64,000 bases of DNA from an uncultured Dysgonomonas sp. (GTDB taxonomy: Bacteria; Bacteroidota; Bacteroidia; Bacteroidales; Dysgonomonadaceae), in the NCBI GenBank assembly GCA_937995835.1, contig CALKIV010000105.1:1-64000 (forward strand), given 5' to 3'. The notes under the pieces are model-generated. The model was not told the DNA's origin, did no database searches, and worked only from the letters and a program-made list of their open reading frames with translations. How positions within the stretch are numbered: the stretch's first letter is position 1; each line of letters starts with the position of its first letter. Made by a program: the position numbers and the translations under genes. Of the stretch, positions 14,446 through 23,060 are shown one piece after another.

Positions 14446-15234
14446 ATGAAAAAAAATATTTTACTCATTGGTTTCATGCTATTGGCTTGTGTACCTTTCA
14501 CTTTTGCACAACAAAAGGATGCAAAAGACAATACGGTGACTCTTTATATTACCCGTCATGGGAAGACTATCTTGAATACGATGGATCGTGTTCAGGGTTG
14601 GGCAGATACTCCTCTCACACCTGCTGGAGTTGAGGTGGCAGAGTATCTGGGTAAAGGTTTGAAGAAAGACAATATTGAATTTAGTGCAGCTTATTCTAGT
14701 GATCTGGGGCGTGCTCGCCAAACAGCACGCATTGTTCTTGATCAGAAAGGGCAAAGCGAAATGACAATCACAGAAGTGCCTCAAATGCGTGAGACGTGTT
14801 TTGGAAGTTATGAAGGAGAATTTAATCCCAGAATGTGGAATGATGCAGCTCTATATCTTGGATATAAGTCGCATACCGATTTGATGAAAGATTTGGGAAA
14901 AGATGCTTCATTGATGAAAAAAATGGTGGATGCTTTTGCTGCTTTAGAAACGCTTAACATTGGCGAACCCTACGATGTGGTGAAGGCTAGAGGGCAAAAA
15001 GCTATCAGAGATATTGCTGAGAAAGAAGCTCAAAATGGGGGAGGAAATGTGCTCTTAGTTGGGCACGGTATGTCTATCGGTATCTTTCTTTCAGACCTAG
15101 ATAGCTATGGCACAAAACCTAATGCCGGACACATGGGCAATGCTGCTGTGTGTAAGGTGACTTATAAAGATGGCAAATTTAAACTGGAATCTTTTGGAGA
15201 CATGAGCTATGTAGAAAAAGGAAAGGCTCAGTAA
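14446..15234 (+). CDS. Exported histidine phosphatase (phosphoglycerate-mutase branch)
   Basis: 262 aa from ATG 14446 (an upstream in-frame GTG is less likely). Signal peptide ending Thr-Phe-Ala-Gln-Gln. Branch-1 histidine phosphatase motifs are intact: Thr-Arg-His-Gly-Lys-Thr with the phosphorylated His, Arg-Val-Gln-Gly-Trp-Ala-Asp-Thr-Pro-Leu-Thr, Ser-Ser-Asp-Leu-Gly-Arg-Ala-Arg-Gln-Thr, and Val-Gly-His-Gly-Met-Ser. Cytoplasmic members of the family are mutases or phosphatases; an exported one should be a phosphatase. It would release phosphate from the product of the preceding enzyme. Last gene of the operon, closed by a perfect terminator. Confidence 0.85.
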   Translation: MKKNILLIGFMLLACVPFTFAQQKDAKDNTVTLYITRHGKTILNTMDRVQGWADTPLTPAGVEVAEYLGKGLKKDNIEFSAAYSSDLGRARQTARIVLDQKGQSEMTITEVPQMRETCFGSYEGEFNPRMWNDAALYLGYKSHTDLMKDLGKDASLMKKMVDAFAALETLNIGEPYDVVKARGQKAIRDIAEKEAQNGGGNVLLVGHGMSIGIFLSDLDSYGTKPNAGHMGNAAVCKVTYKDGKFKLESFGDMSYVEKGKAQ

Positions 15235-15262
15235 CTTACTTTTATAATTACTCTATGTTAAG

Positions 15263-15299
15263 ACAAGCATTCACTTTTAAGTGAATGCTTGTTTTTATT
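15263..15299 (+). terminator. Terminator of the GH3 operon
   Basis: Perfect 14-bp stem (15263-15276 with 15279-15292) followed by TTTTTATTT. Confidence 0.88.
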
Positions 15300-15304
15300 T
15301 ATGA

Positions 15305-15344
15305 TTACAGTGTGGATAATTTGAATGAACTATCCACACTGTAA
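15305..15344 (-). terminator. Hairpin downstream of the methyltransferase gene
   Basis: A perfect 14-bp inverted repeat, 15305-15318 with 15331-15344, and a 12-base loop. It lies 52 bp past the minus-strand gene. The T-run is poor on that strand, so it may also serve as an RNA-stabilising end. Confidence 0.6.
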
Positions 15345-15396
15345 AATAAAGATTAGAAATCAATGAATGTGTATTCTCAAAACATGTCTTAATTGC

Positions 15397-16182
15397 TTAT
15401 AGATCAATCTTTTTGGCAATGAAAAAGGTGTAGCCATAATATTCCTTATACTTACGATATAATTCTGTTTCATAACTTTGAGAAGCAATAAATTCTTCTG
15501 CAGTCTTATTACCTTTATACTTAGTCCTAAATATATCCTGAGCTTTTATTTTAGGAACAAAATAATGATCAGTCCAGCAGCTTTCCGGAAGAATGAATGT
15601 AGCCACCGGAAGATATCCAGCTTTGTATACTTTTGCCACCTGATTGGCCACGGTATCTATTTCAGGATATGCACTCATCCAAAAATCATTGATCTCTGCA
15701 GGGCGTTCGTCTGTAAACCATGAACTTTCAGAAACAGCGATATATCCTCCTTTTTTCAAATATTTGCGCCATTCGTTCAGTCCACGTTCGAAGCCAATGT
15801 TATAAATAGCTCCTTCCGACCAAATGAGGTCTAGCTCCTCTTCCCCAAAAGGGAGATTATCCATTGAGCCTACAATCCCTTTGATTCTATTTTGTAGACC
15901 TCGTTGATTTGCTTTTTGGTTCAAAATGTCGATAAAGTTAGAAAACAGATCGAGTGCTGTGATTTTTCCTTTTACATGATCAGCAAGAGTCATTGTTTGC
16001 CCACCTGTGCCACAGCCAAGGTCTGCAATCTGAGACTCTTCATTCAGATTGTCAATAAAGCTCAAGGCTTTGAGTGTCACATCTGGACTTCCGGGGCCTT
16101 GTCGTTCCATGGTGGAGAAGAATTCGCAGATTAAATTAAAATCGAAATCGTGAATAGTTTTATTATCGTTATTCATTGTCAT
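15397..16182 (-). CDS. SAM-dependent class I methyltransferase
   Basis: 261 aa; ATG 16180-16182 or the second Met two codons on. Motif I is clear: Ile-Ala-Asp-Leu-Gly-Cys-Gly-Thr-Gly-Gly (about 52-61). Next come Thr-Ala-Leu-Asp (acidic loop for the ribose), Gly-Ser-Met-Asp-Asn-Leu-Pro-Phe and Leu-Ile-Trp-Ser-Glu-Gly-Ala-Ile-Tyr-Asn, all as in ubiE-like small-molecule methyltransferases. The substrate is not readable from sequence. It is a single-gene unit; its leader of about 190 nt contains two hairpins. Phe/Tyr-rich C-terminal third as in the substrate lid of this family. Confidence 0.85.
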   Translation of the reverse strand: MTMNNDNKTIHDFDFNLICEFFSTMERQGPGSPDVTLKALSFIDNLNEESQIADLGCGTGGQTMTLADHVKGKITALDLFSNFIDILNQKANQRGLQNRIKGIVGSMDNLPFGEEELDLIWSEGAIYNIGFERGLNEWRKYLKKGGYIAVSESSWFTDERPAEINDFWMSAYPEIDTVANQVAKVYKAGYLPVATFILPESCWTDHYFVPKIKAQDIFRTKYKGNKTAEEFIASQSYETELYRKYKEYYGYTFFIAKKIDL

Positions 16183-16272
16183 ATGTATAGGGCATATATA
16201 TGTGAGAGCACAACTATGCTTTCGCCATTATATGCAAATTAAGTGTTGAAATTTAATAATATAAGAACAACC

Positions 16273-16386
16273 CTCGAAAAGATTTGTTCGAGAGCTAAAG
16301 TGAAAGGACAATCTGTATCAGAGTTACAGATTGTTTACTAAACCAGATCCGATTTATGTAGATTTTTAGTCATGTGGCAAAGATAT
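16273..16386 (-). promoter_or_regulatory. Promoter and structured leader of the methyltransferase gene
   Basis: On the minus strand, TATCTTTG at 16386-16379 is a good -7 box. The RNA from there would contain a 10-bp stem (16334-16325 with 16317-16308) and a 6-bp stem (16292-16287 with 16278-16273) followed by a T-rich run, about 90 nt ahead of the start codon. No known riboswitch was recognised. Confidence 0.4.
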
Positions 16387-16802
16387 GCAAAAATATGATT
16401 TATAGGATATTGATAATTATTTTTCTTTTCGTTAGATGTGAAAATTTCGCGTGCTTTTTTACAGAAAGCAAAGAGACCACAACTTTTGGGGTTGTGATCT
16501 CCTTCAGGCTTTTTTAATTATTAATTTTTAAACTTGGTGGCAATAAAGAGCCACAGAACAATAAAAAAATTATTGTCATTCAGAGCTTTTTTAAATTATT
16601 TACAGGGTTTATGTTTATAATGCAATTTTCTAAAAAACTAAAAAACACTCACTCTCTGAACGACTCGATTTCAATTTAGTAAATAAGTATGATAAAAGCA
16701 AAGTTTTCACAGTTCTTTTTTGAGATAAAATGTCATGTTTTTTTAGTTTGTTATAAATGAGTTGCTTATGTTTGGATGGTATAGATCATGGCAAAGAGTT
16801 TT
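16387..16802. other. Intergenic region with several hairpins
   Basis: GCTTT/AAAGC flank a loop at about 16453-16470. GAGACCACAAC 16473-16483 pairs with GTTGTGATCTC 16491-16501 (one mismatch) and is followed by a T-run at 16510-16515 on the + strand. GTGGC/GCCAC form a small hairpin near 16537-16554. TTCAGAG near 16579 can pair with CTCTGAA near 16653. No protein-coding frame. The 16473-16515 hairpin may be the terminator for transcripts from either side. Confidence 0.4.
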
Positions 16803-18815
16803 TTACTCTTCATCCTTTTGTCCCCTCAGTTCGCGTGCTATCATTAGGTGACGATCTGCCATTTCATTATTGCCCACTTCGGCATAGGCTTGTGCCAGAT
16901 ATTCGTGACAAGCAGCGTGCTTGGGCTTCTTTTGGCTAGCCTTAGAAAAATCGCTGATTGCTAATTCAGGATCGTCAAGTTTCAAGCGATTTTTTCCTCT
17001 GTTATATAGAGCTTTGAAGGAGCTTGGACTAAGCTCCAGTGCCTTGTTGAAGCATCTCATGGACTCGTAAAAATCATTCTGATCATAGAGTGTTACTCCT
17101 TTTCTGACCCACGCATCCACAAAGGTAGGGTCTAACTCTAGTGCCTTATTGAAGTTGGCAAGAGCTGCCCGATGATCTTTGTAGCTGACGATGCATTCGT
17201 TACCCATCAGATAATATTCTTTGGCATACTTTTTCAGAGCATTAGTCTGTTCGTGAAGTTTCTTTTTCAGCTCTGTGTTTCGGTCTCTCAGCTCGTTGAT
17301 GACGTTGAGTTTCTTACGTATAAATCTTTGTTGCAAAGGCTTCTCTATATCGTATCTAGAGTGGATAGCCTTGAAGAATTGGTTCAAACTTTCTTCAAAG
17401 TTTCCTTTGTCAAAATGTTTGATGGCTTGACGATAAAGGAAGTCGGCATCCGATTCTTTCAGTGCCTTATCTATTAATTTTTGATTGTTAAATTGGCGAC
17501 TGAATTCTAATATTTCTTGTCTGACAAAAGCGTCAGTTCGGCTAATTTTGGTACGTAAAACCAATCCCTCTAGCGAGGTGCAACGGCTGAGGGCAACATA
17601 GGTCTGTCCACCGGCAAACACACCTCCTGTGAAGTCGATAATCACATTGCTGAAAGTCAGTCCCTGACTCTTGTGGATGGTGATTGCCCATGCAGCTTTC
17701 AGGGGCAATTGCGTATAAGATCCGATGACCTCTTCTTCTATTTTTTTCTCCGTTTCGTTATACTTGTATCTGTAGTTTCGCCATGTTTCCAGTTCCACCA
17801 TCACTTCTCGTCCATCGTCTTTCAGCACGTAGATATTTCCGTCCGGATCGATCTCCGAAATGATGCCTAGCGTACCGTTGACCCATCGGCGTGGCCACTG
17901 CATATCGTTGCGAATAAACATCACTTGTGCGTGTTCCTTCAGCACCAGTTCTTGTGCTGTGGGTAAACTGGATTCGGGAAAATCGCCATCTATCACTCCT
18001 CGGCTGATATATTCTTCGGAGGTCAATTCTGCCATTTTCTTTTCGTTGATGTAGTCTACACGGTCGCGACGAGTGGCAAGGGTGATATACATCTCTTCCT
18101 CTTTGGGGTCGAAGGTGGTATCCTCTTTGGTGTTGAGGATGCTGAGGTCTGTATAATTGGTTTTCCCCATTCGAATATTATTTAAAATGGAGATGAATTT
18201 TTCATCATTCTGTCTGTATATTTTAGTAAACTCGATGGGTACCAAGTTTATTTCTCTAAAAACATAGGCAGAAAAAAAGAAAGCGTTTTTATAAAACTTA
18301 TTGATGATATCTCTGGCATCCGAGGTCACCACTGGTTCTAGCTGAAATACATCGCCTACAAAGACAAGTTGTTTGCCTCCGAAAGGGGCACGCATGTTTC
18401 CTGAATACACCCTCAAAATGCGATCAATGCAATCTATGGTGTCAGCCCTGACCATCGAAATTTCGTCAATGATGATCAGTTCTACCTCTTGTATCAGTTT
18501 TCGATGATCTTTTCGATACTTGAAAAATTCGAAAATGCGACCACCCGTCAGGCTCAGATCGGGATCGTCGGGAGCCATTGGTCTGAACGGTAACTTGAAA
18601 AATGAGTGTAATGTTGCCCCACCTGCATTGATGGCTGCAATGCCCGTAGGGGCAAGGATGACGAATTTCTTTTGCGTGATTTCGCACAAGTACTTCAAAA
18701 AAGTAGATTTACCAGTCCCTGCTTTTCCTGTCAGAAAAACAGACTGATTGGTACGTTCAATAAGCTCTAAGGCATTGTTGAACTCGTTGTTTGATGTATC
18801 GATGGCAAAACTCAT
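16803..18815 (-). CDS. Pif1/RecD-like helicase with C-terminal TPR repeats
   Basis: 670 aa from the Met at 18815, which begins a typical Met-Ser-Phe-Ala; the longer frame to 18881 adds an unlikely 22 residues. Walker A Gly-Lys-Ala-Gly-Thr-Gly-Lys-Ser-Thr is at about 30-38, Walker B Leu-Ile-Ile-Ile-Asp-Glu-Ile-Ser-Met at about 114-122. Gly-Asp-Val-Phe-Gln-Leu-Glu-Pro-Val is motif III, and Ala-Trp-Ala-Ile-Thr-Ile-His-Lys-Ser-Gln-Gly plus Tyr-Val-Ala-Leu-Ser-Arg are the late SF1B motifs. After a coiled segment (about 480-560) come TPR units with Ala-Leu-Glu-Leu-Asp-Pro/Ser-Pro. Role: 5'-3' DNA unwinding; the TPRs probably bind a partner. Confidence 0.88.
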   Translation of the reverse strand: MSFAIDTSNNEFNNALELIERTNQSVFLTGKAGTGKSTFLKYLCEITQKKFVILAPTGIAAINAGGATLHSFFKLPFRPMAPDDPDLSLTGGRIFEFFKYRKDHRKLIQEVELIIIDEISMVRADTIDCIDRILRVYSGNMRAPFGGKQLVFVGDVFQLEPVVTSDARDIINKFYKNAFFFSAYVFREINLVPIEFTKIYRQNDEKFISILNNIRMGKTNYTDLSILNTKEDTTFDPKEEEMYITLATRRDRVDYINEKKMAELTSEEYISRGVIDGDFPESSLPTAQELVLKEHAQVMFIRNDMQWPRRWVNGTLGIISEIDPDGNIYVLKDDGREVMVELETWRNYRYKYNETEKKIEEEVIGSYTQLPLKAAWAITIHKSQGLTFSNVIIDFTGGVFAGGQTYVALSRCTSLEGLVLRTKISRTDAFVRQEILEFSRQFNNQKLIDKALKESDADFLYRQAIKHFDKGNFEESLNQFFKAIHSRYDIEKPLQQRFIRKKLNVINELRDRNTELKKKLHEQTNALKKYAKEYYLMGNECIVSYKDHRAALANFNKALELDPTFVDAWVRKGVTLYDQNDFYESMRCFNKALELSPSSFKALYNRGKNRLKLDDPELAISDFSKASQKKPKHAACHEYLAQAYAEVGNNEMADRHLMIARELRGQKDEE

Positions 18816-18921
18816 GGGTGCAAAATTAAGACTTTTAAATGAGTTGCTTGCAAAAAGGATAAAACAATCGACTTTTTGCAAGCAACAGTTAGTCTTTTTT
18901 TCTCAAAAAGAAGAGATGGAG

Positions 18922-19965
18922 TTATTCTTCTTCTTCTCCAGTGGTAAGCATTGAGCTATCTAGAGTGACAGGAACAGTCATTGTATAGTTCTCGGTATTC
19001 ATGTCATTGGCAATAAATATGGATAAAGTATCTACATTTGCATTAAATGACCCTTGCCAAAATCTCTGATCAGAGGTTTCTAACTGAAATTCATTATAAA
19101 ATTTCTCTAGCATATTAAACAAATCGTCAGTCAGATTTTGCTTCGTAGCATACTTTTTATCTTCAATCTTTGCTGCCACTGCGTCTAGTGCCTCAGAAAA
19201 ACTTTCCAACACTTTGCCTGTACTTTCAGGCTGAGGAGCTCCAGATGCTGTTTGTTTGGTAGTCGTCACTTTTCCTGTTTTAGTTTTTCCGGTCACCTTT
19301 AATAGTTTTTCGGAGGTGTTTGCTCCCATCGTTAGACGTGCAAAGTTGAAGTCCAGTTTTTCTAATTTGATGGTGTCGCCCTGAAAGATAGCTTGTGGTT
19401 CGTTGGCAGATAACTTCACTTCGGTCATGGATAATGGATAGGTGTAGTTGATGCTTATCTCTACGCTATCAACAGGGTTCCTGCTTTCCAATCTTCTCTG
19501 TGCAAGCATCTCATCCTGTTTGTCAGTCACCACTGTGCCATCTTCAAAGTACACTTTGTTTATTTCATATTCAAAATCGGTGTGACTTGCTTTGCCCACT
19601 ACTTGTCTCCTGAATATAGAGCCTTGCGTAAACTGATTGGCTTCTTGTGTAAAGCTGATTTCAAAATCATCTTTTGCCAATCTATCAGCCAATTGATAAG
19701 GCGTGTCGTCCTCATCACTGTCGTCACCTAGGTCTTGGCCGTTCTGTTCTTTTTGCATCTCGCCAACAAGGGCATTGATGGCCAAGACAGATTTAAATTG
19801 TTGGGCAGATTTGATGAGGTATGCTTCCAATTCATCTTTGCTCATCGACTCTGTTTCTTCAACAATTTGTGCTTTAATGTCTTCTATCGTTTGCGCTTCT
19901 ACATTGGCGATAGATACAGCCATGATGCATACGAACAGGAGAACTCTTTGTGTCAATTTGTTCAT
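18922..19965 (-). CDS. Exported protein of unknown function
   Basis: 347 aa, not recognised. A signal peptide is visible (Val-Leu-Leu-Phe-Val-Cys-Ile-Met-Ala-Val, cleavage near Val-Glu-Ala-Gln, residue 25). The first 90 mature residues are helical and end in an acidic Asp/Glu stretch; the rest is rich in beta strands with many Thr, Ser and Asp. It ends in Glu-Glu-Glu-Glu. No Cys beyond the signal region, no lipobox and no membrane span, so it is probably periplasmic. It lies 106 bp upstream of the Pif1-like gene on the same strand; that neighbourhood says little. Confidence 0.7.
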   Translation of the reverse strand: MNKLTQRVLLFVCIMAVSIANVEAQTIEDIKAQIVEETESMSKDELEAYLIKSAQQFKSVLAINALVGEMQKEQNGQDLGDDSDEDDTPYQLADRLAKDDFEISFTQEANQFTQGSIFRRQVVGKASHTDFEYEINKVYFEDGTVVTDKQDEMLAQRRLESRNPVDSVEISINYTYPLSMTEVKLSANEPQAIFQGDTIKLEKLDFNFARLTMGANTSEKLLKVTGKTKTGKVTTTKQTASGAPQPESTGKVLESFSEALDAVAAKIEDKKYATKQNLTDDLFNMLEKFYNEFQLETSDQRFWQGSFNANVDTLSIFIANDMNTENYTMTVPVTLDSSMLTTGEEEE

Positions 19966-20147
19966 TTCTTCTCTATTATTTAGTTATTGTTTTATCTTTT
20001 GTGGCATTTCGTTCAACTTGACTGTGCCTTTTTCAAGATCCTTTCATTATTATGATGTGTCTTGTTTTGTAAAATCCGAAATTAGCCAATTGGTGTTGGC
20101 TCTCCAAATCTATATCGTGCTATTTTGGAGTATGGATATTAAAAAAA

Positions 20148-20175
20148 CGTGATTGAGCTTTATGTCTCAATCACG
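20148..20175 (-). terminator. Terminator of the PEPCK-like gene
   Basis: Perfect 10-bp stem (20148-20157 with 20166-20175). On the minus strand it is followed by seven T. Confidence 0.88.
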
Positions 20176-20204
20176 CTTTAGATATTATATTGTAAATGAT
20201 CTTT

Positions 20205-21938
20205 TTATTTGTTGATCAAGTTGAAAAGCTCTTCAGCTGCTTTTCGTGGTCCTTCGTGTGCTTGACCATCGATAGCCAATGAAGTGTACATTTCGCCAAT
20301 CTTAGTGCCAGCATCCATCATATCCTTAAAGTATTGACGAACTAATATTTCAGTTTGTTCGCGCTCTTGTACAGGTCCGAATGGATTCGCAAAATAAGAT
20401 TTAACCAAGCCCACTTCGCTAGTTGTTCCCTTTGCTTTACGGGCTCCGTCTTCAAAGGTTTGGATGATTTGGTCAAAGTTGTTCAACAGGTGAATCTTCT
20501 TATCCGCTTCAGCATAGTTGTTAGCATATAGGAAGTAGTCTACCGGATAACCTCTCATGATGATGTCGTAAGAAGTGATCGGGATAGTGACACGAGCATT
20601 GATTTTGTCCATATTAGCATACACTCCTCTGTCTAGTTGTTCGAAGGCATAAGCCGGATCCAGGTCATCAACTCTCACAAAAGCTCCAATTTCGGTTCCG
20701 TATGCTTTAATGGTTCCGTCTTCTTGTTTTTCCAGATAGCCCATATCATCGAAAATCACACGCATGTGACGAATGTAGTCGGCGTTTAGCGTTCTGAAGG
20801 CTTCTAGACTTTCAGATTTACCGGCGCCACTGTCACCCATGATAACGATGTTAGATTCTGTGCCATTGCGCAGGACGATGTTTACCATCGCTCCGTGAAT
20901 TGGCAATTTATGTTGCTCTATTTGTTTGATGTTATGAAGCGTCAATAGCATCTTCTTCATATATCCAAAATAGTCTACTTCGTCGCTCTGATTACAATAA
21001 CCTATCAGGATATCGTTTTTCATATCTTTGTAGTAGTAGCAAACTTTTTTGTCGTCTTCGGCAGGATATCCATATACATAGATCATGTCTGGCTTTTTGC
21101 CGATATATTCATTCTCTCTAGCTAACTCAAAAAGGTTTCCTAGACAGATTCCGTGCGACATAAAGTTTTTATGGAAATATACGAAAGTTAGCATACTTCC
21201 TACTTTTGCAGGATATACATACCAATCGTCTTCGTCTAAGATCAGGTTTTCAAGAGGGTTTTTTGTGTGCTCTTGGAAAACACCTGAACGTGTGTTACTC
21301 TTTGTGTATGAGATGAATGGGGGTTGTATGGTTAAGGTGCTGATGAACGATATGTTCGACAGACCTTTATATTCTATTGGACAGTTCCAGTTGATCTCGT
21401 TAAGAGTCAAACCAGCCATTGCTCCCAATGTAGATTCTCTGCGTACTCTTATGTCTTTTCCACTAACGGTAGTGTTCAGACGTCTAACAGTAGATAGAAT
21501 TAGTGCATTAAACATGTCGTTAGCATTGTTGAAGCGAACGTTTTGCAATCCTTCTCCTATTCTGTTGTTTCTCACAATGGTATATCTCTCCAAACGTTTC
21601 CAGTAGGTGAGCATCATGTCAATAAACTCGATAAAGTATTCTCTGTCTTCAAAGAATATTTTATACTTATTATCCACAGCAATTACTTCTTCTACGCTGA
21701 ATACGCATAAAAGTTTACATACTTCGATCACCGAGTCCACAAACTCATCATCATCACCCAGCACATCTGAGTAATAATTATAGATGACTTTTTCTTGATT
21801 TTTTAATATTTGTTTTACGAAAGAATCAACAACTCGTCTGAAACCGTAACTGCCTAGAAGTTTTTGTTTGGTGTCGCAATATTTTAGCGTGAAATTAATC
21901 AGTGCTCGATCATGCGAAAGCGCGAATTCATGTAACAT
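20205..21938 (-). CDS. PEPCK/HprK-fold P-loop protein of unknown reaction
   Basis: 577 aa. The centre holds His-Gly-Ala-Met-Val followed by a kinase-1a-like P-loop Gly-Asp-Ser-Gly-Ala-Gly-Lys-Ser-Glu (about 366-374) and Val-Ile-Phe-Asp-Asp-Met-Gly (about 394-400). That order and spacing are those of ATP-type PEP carboxykinases (Gly-Leu-Ser-Gly-Thr-Gly-Lys-Thr, then Asp-Asp) and HPr kinase. The N-terminal 200 residues do not look like PEPCK, and the usual Arg/Lys substrate-site motifs were not recognised. It may therefore be a relative with another phosphoryl acceptor, rather than the gluconeogenic enzyme. Cytosolic, single gene with its own terminator. Confidence 0.65.
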   Translation of the reverse strand: MLHEFALSHDRALINFTLKYCDTKQKLLGSYGFRRVVDSFVKQILKNQEKVIYNYYSDVLGDDDEFVDSVIEVCKLLCVFSVEEVIAVDNKYKIFFEDREYFIEFIDMMLTYWKRLERYTIVRNNRIGEGLQNVRFNNANDMFNALILSTVRRLNTTVSGKDIRVRRESTLGAMAGLTLNEINWNCPIEYKGLSNISFISTLTIQPPFISYTKSNTRSGVFQEHTKNPLENLILDEDDWYVYPAKVGSMLTFVYFHKNFMSHGICLGNLFELARENEYIGKKPDMIYVYGYPAEDDKKVCYYYKDMKNDILIGYCNQSDEVDYFGYMKKMLLTLHNIKQIEQHKLPIHGAMVNIVLRNGTESNIVIMGDSGAGKSESLEAFRTLNADYIRHMRVIFDDMGYLEKQEDGTIKAYGTEIGAFVRVDDLDPAYAFEQLDRGVYANMDKINARVTIPITSYDIIMRGYPVDYFLYANNYAEADKKIHLLNNFDQIIQTFEDGARKAKGTTSEVGLVKSYFANPFGPVQEREQTEILVRQYFKDMMDAGTKIGEMYTSLAIDGQAHEGPRKAAEELFNLINK

Positions 21939-22193
21939 AATTCTCTAATTCGGTTTTAATTTCAATAAAAATGATGGCATTAGCGTAATGCACTTTTCAA
22001 CAAAGATAAATAAAAAATGGTCTTCTCTAAAGGAAAAGTTGAGACAAAACTCACTATTTTTTGTTAAATTAAATCATTCTCCATTATTTTTTTGATCAAA
22101 AGGGCTTCTGTGTTTCAGAATGAAAGCATTATGAGCTTTTGGTTGTCATATTGTTTGTCCTCCCTTTGTGCTCAAAGTAATTCTGCTTATGAT
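21939..22193. other. Intergenic region upstream of divergent genes
   Basis: Upstream DNA of the PEPCK-like gene. A+T-rich, no gene-like frame and no strong hairpin noticed. Confidence 0.45.
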
Positions 22194-22224
22194 TTTGCTT
22201 TTTGATGCAACTTTTGTATCTTTA
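22194..22224 (+). promoter_or_regulatory. Promoter of the small ORF / NAD(P)-binding gene pair
   Basis: TTTG 22194-22197 and TATCTTTA 22217-22224 with 19 bp between; the last base of the -7 box differs from consensus. Transcription would start near 22231, about 20 nt ahead of ATG 22252. Confidence 0.6.
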
Positions 22225-22251
22225 TATAATTAGCGATTTTCATCGTGACAA

Positions 22252-22392
22252 ATGATTAATGCACTTTCTTATGTCTTGCCAGAGCTGAATGGAAAAGTCC
22301 ATCGGCTGTTTGTGAGGTACCTATATAGGATTGTACAGCATTTTTCAGACGAATTAATTTATCCATTTAATAAACTGTTTCCCAAAGAATGA
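22252..22392 (+). CDS. Possible 46-aa protein coupled to the next gene
   Basis: ATG 22252 opens a 46-codon frame that ends in TGA at 22390-22392, overlapping the next start codon as ATGA. The peptide is basic and aromatic (Leu-Phe-Val-Arg-Tyr-Leu-Tyr-Arg-Ile-Val) with no signal. The good promoter 20 nt ahead of its start and the ATGA overlap support translation. Family unknown. Confidence 0.5.
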   Translation: MINALSYVLPELNGKVHRLFVRYLYRIVQHFSDELIYPFNKLFPKE

Positions 22393-23060
22393 AAGATATA
22401 CAAAAGACTGCCATTGTTATTGGTGCTACCGGACTGGTAGGCTCTAATTTAGTTAAACTCCTGCTCGAAGACGAAGATTATAAGAAGGTGAATATTTTTG
22501 TTCGCCGACCAACTAATATCGAACATCCTAAACTGAATGAATATGTTGTGAACTTCGATCAACGCAATGACTGGCGAGAAAAGGTGCAAGGCGATGTACT
22601 GTTTTCGGCATTAGGAACCACCTTGAGACAAGCAGGTAGTAAAGAAGCGCAATATAAGGTAGACTATGACTATCAGTATAATATGGCTGTGACTGCTGCC
22701 ACTAACGGTGTGCGCGATTATGTGTTAGTGTCGGCGCAAAATGCTGATCCCAATTCTTCATTTTTTTATGCAAGAATGAAGGGCGAATTAGAAGATAGTG
22801 CATCCAAATTACCATTTAAGCATATGGTCTTGATTCGTCCTGGTTTGATCTATGGCAAACGCAAACATTACAGAAAAAGAGAGTCTTTGGCACTTTGTTT
22901 TATCACTCTCTGCAACAAGTTAGGGATGCTAAAGAACATGAAACCTATCCATGGAAAGGATGTGGCACAGGCTATGCTTTATACATACAAAACTTCACTT
23001 GGAAGAGAAACCTTTACGGGAGGAGAATTGTTTACAATGTCGGCAAAATATAGACTCTGA
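22389..23060 (+). CDS. NAD(P)-binding oxidoreductase-like (atypical SDR, TIP30-like)
   Basis: 223 aa. N-terminal Rossmann motif Val-Ile-Gly-Ala-Thr-Gly-Leu-Val-Gly (about 11-19), then Phe-Val-Arg-Arg at the second strand, a Ser-Ala-Leu-Gly-Thr-Thr in place of the NNAG motif, Leu-Val-Ser-Ala-Gln-Asn-Ala and Phe-Tyr-Ala-Arg-Met-Lys-Gly, giving Tyr-x3-Lys. Then Ile-Arg-Pro-Gly-Leu-Ile-Tyr-Gly. This is the pattern of NAD(P)H-binding atypical SDRs related to HTATIP2. The reaction is unknown. Start fixed by the ATGA overlap with the 46-codon frame. Confidence 0.82.
   Translation: MKDIQKTAIVIGATGLVGSNLVKLLLEDEDYKKVNIFVRRPTNIEHPKLNEYVVNFDQRNDWREKVQGDVLFSALGTTLRQAGSKEAQYKVDYDYQYNMAVTAATNGVRDYVLVSAQNADPNSSFFYARMKGELEDSASKLPFKHMVLIRPGLIYGKRKHYRKRESLALCFITLCNKLGMLKNMKPIHGKDVAQAMLYTYKTSLGRETFTGGELFTMSAKYRL

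Noticed and set aside
16803..18815. Helicase as part of the mobile element or a defence system
   Set aside because: Its base composition and neighbours look chromosomal, and Pif1-TPR proteins are widespread in Bacteroidales.
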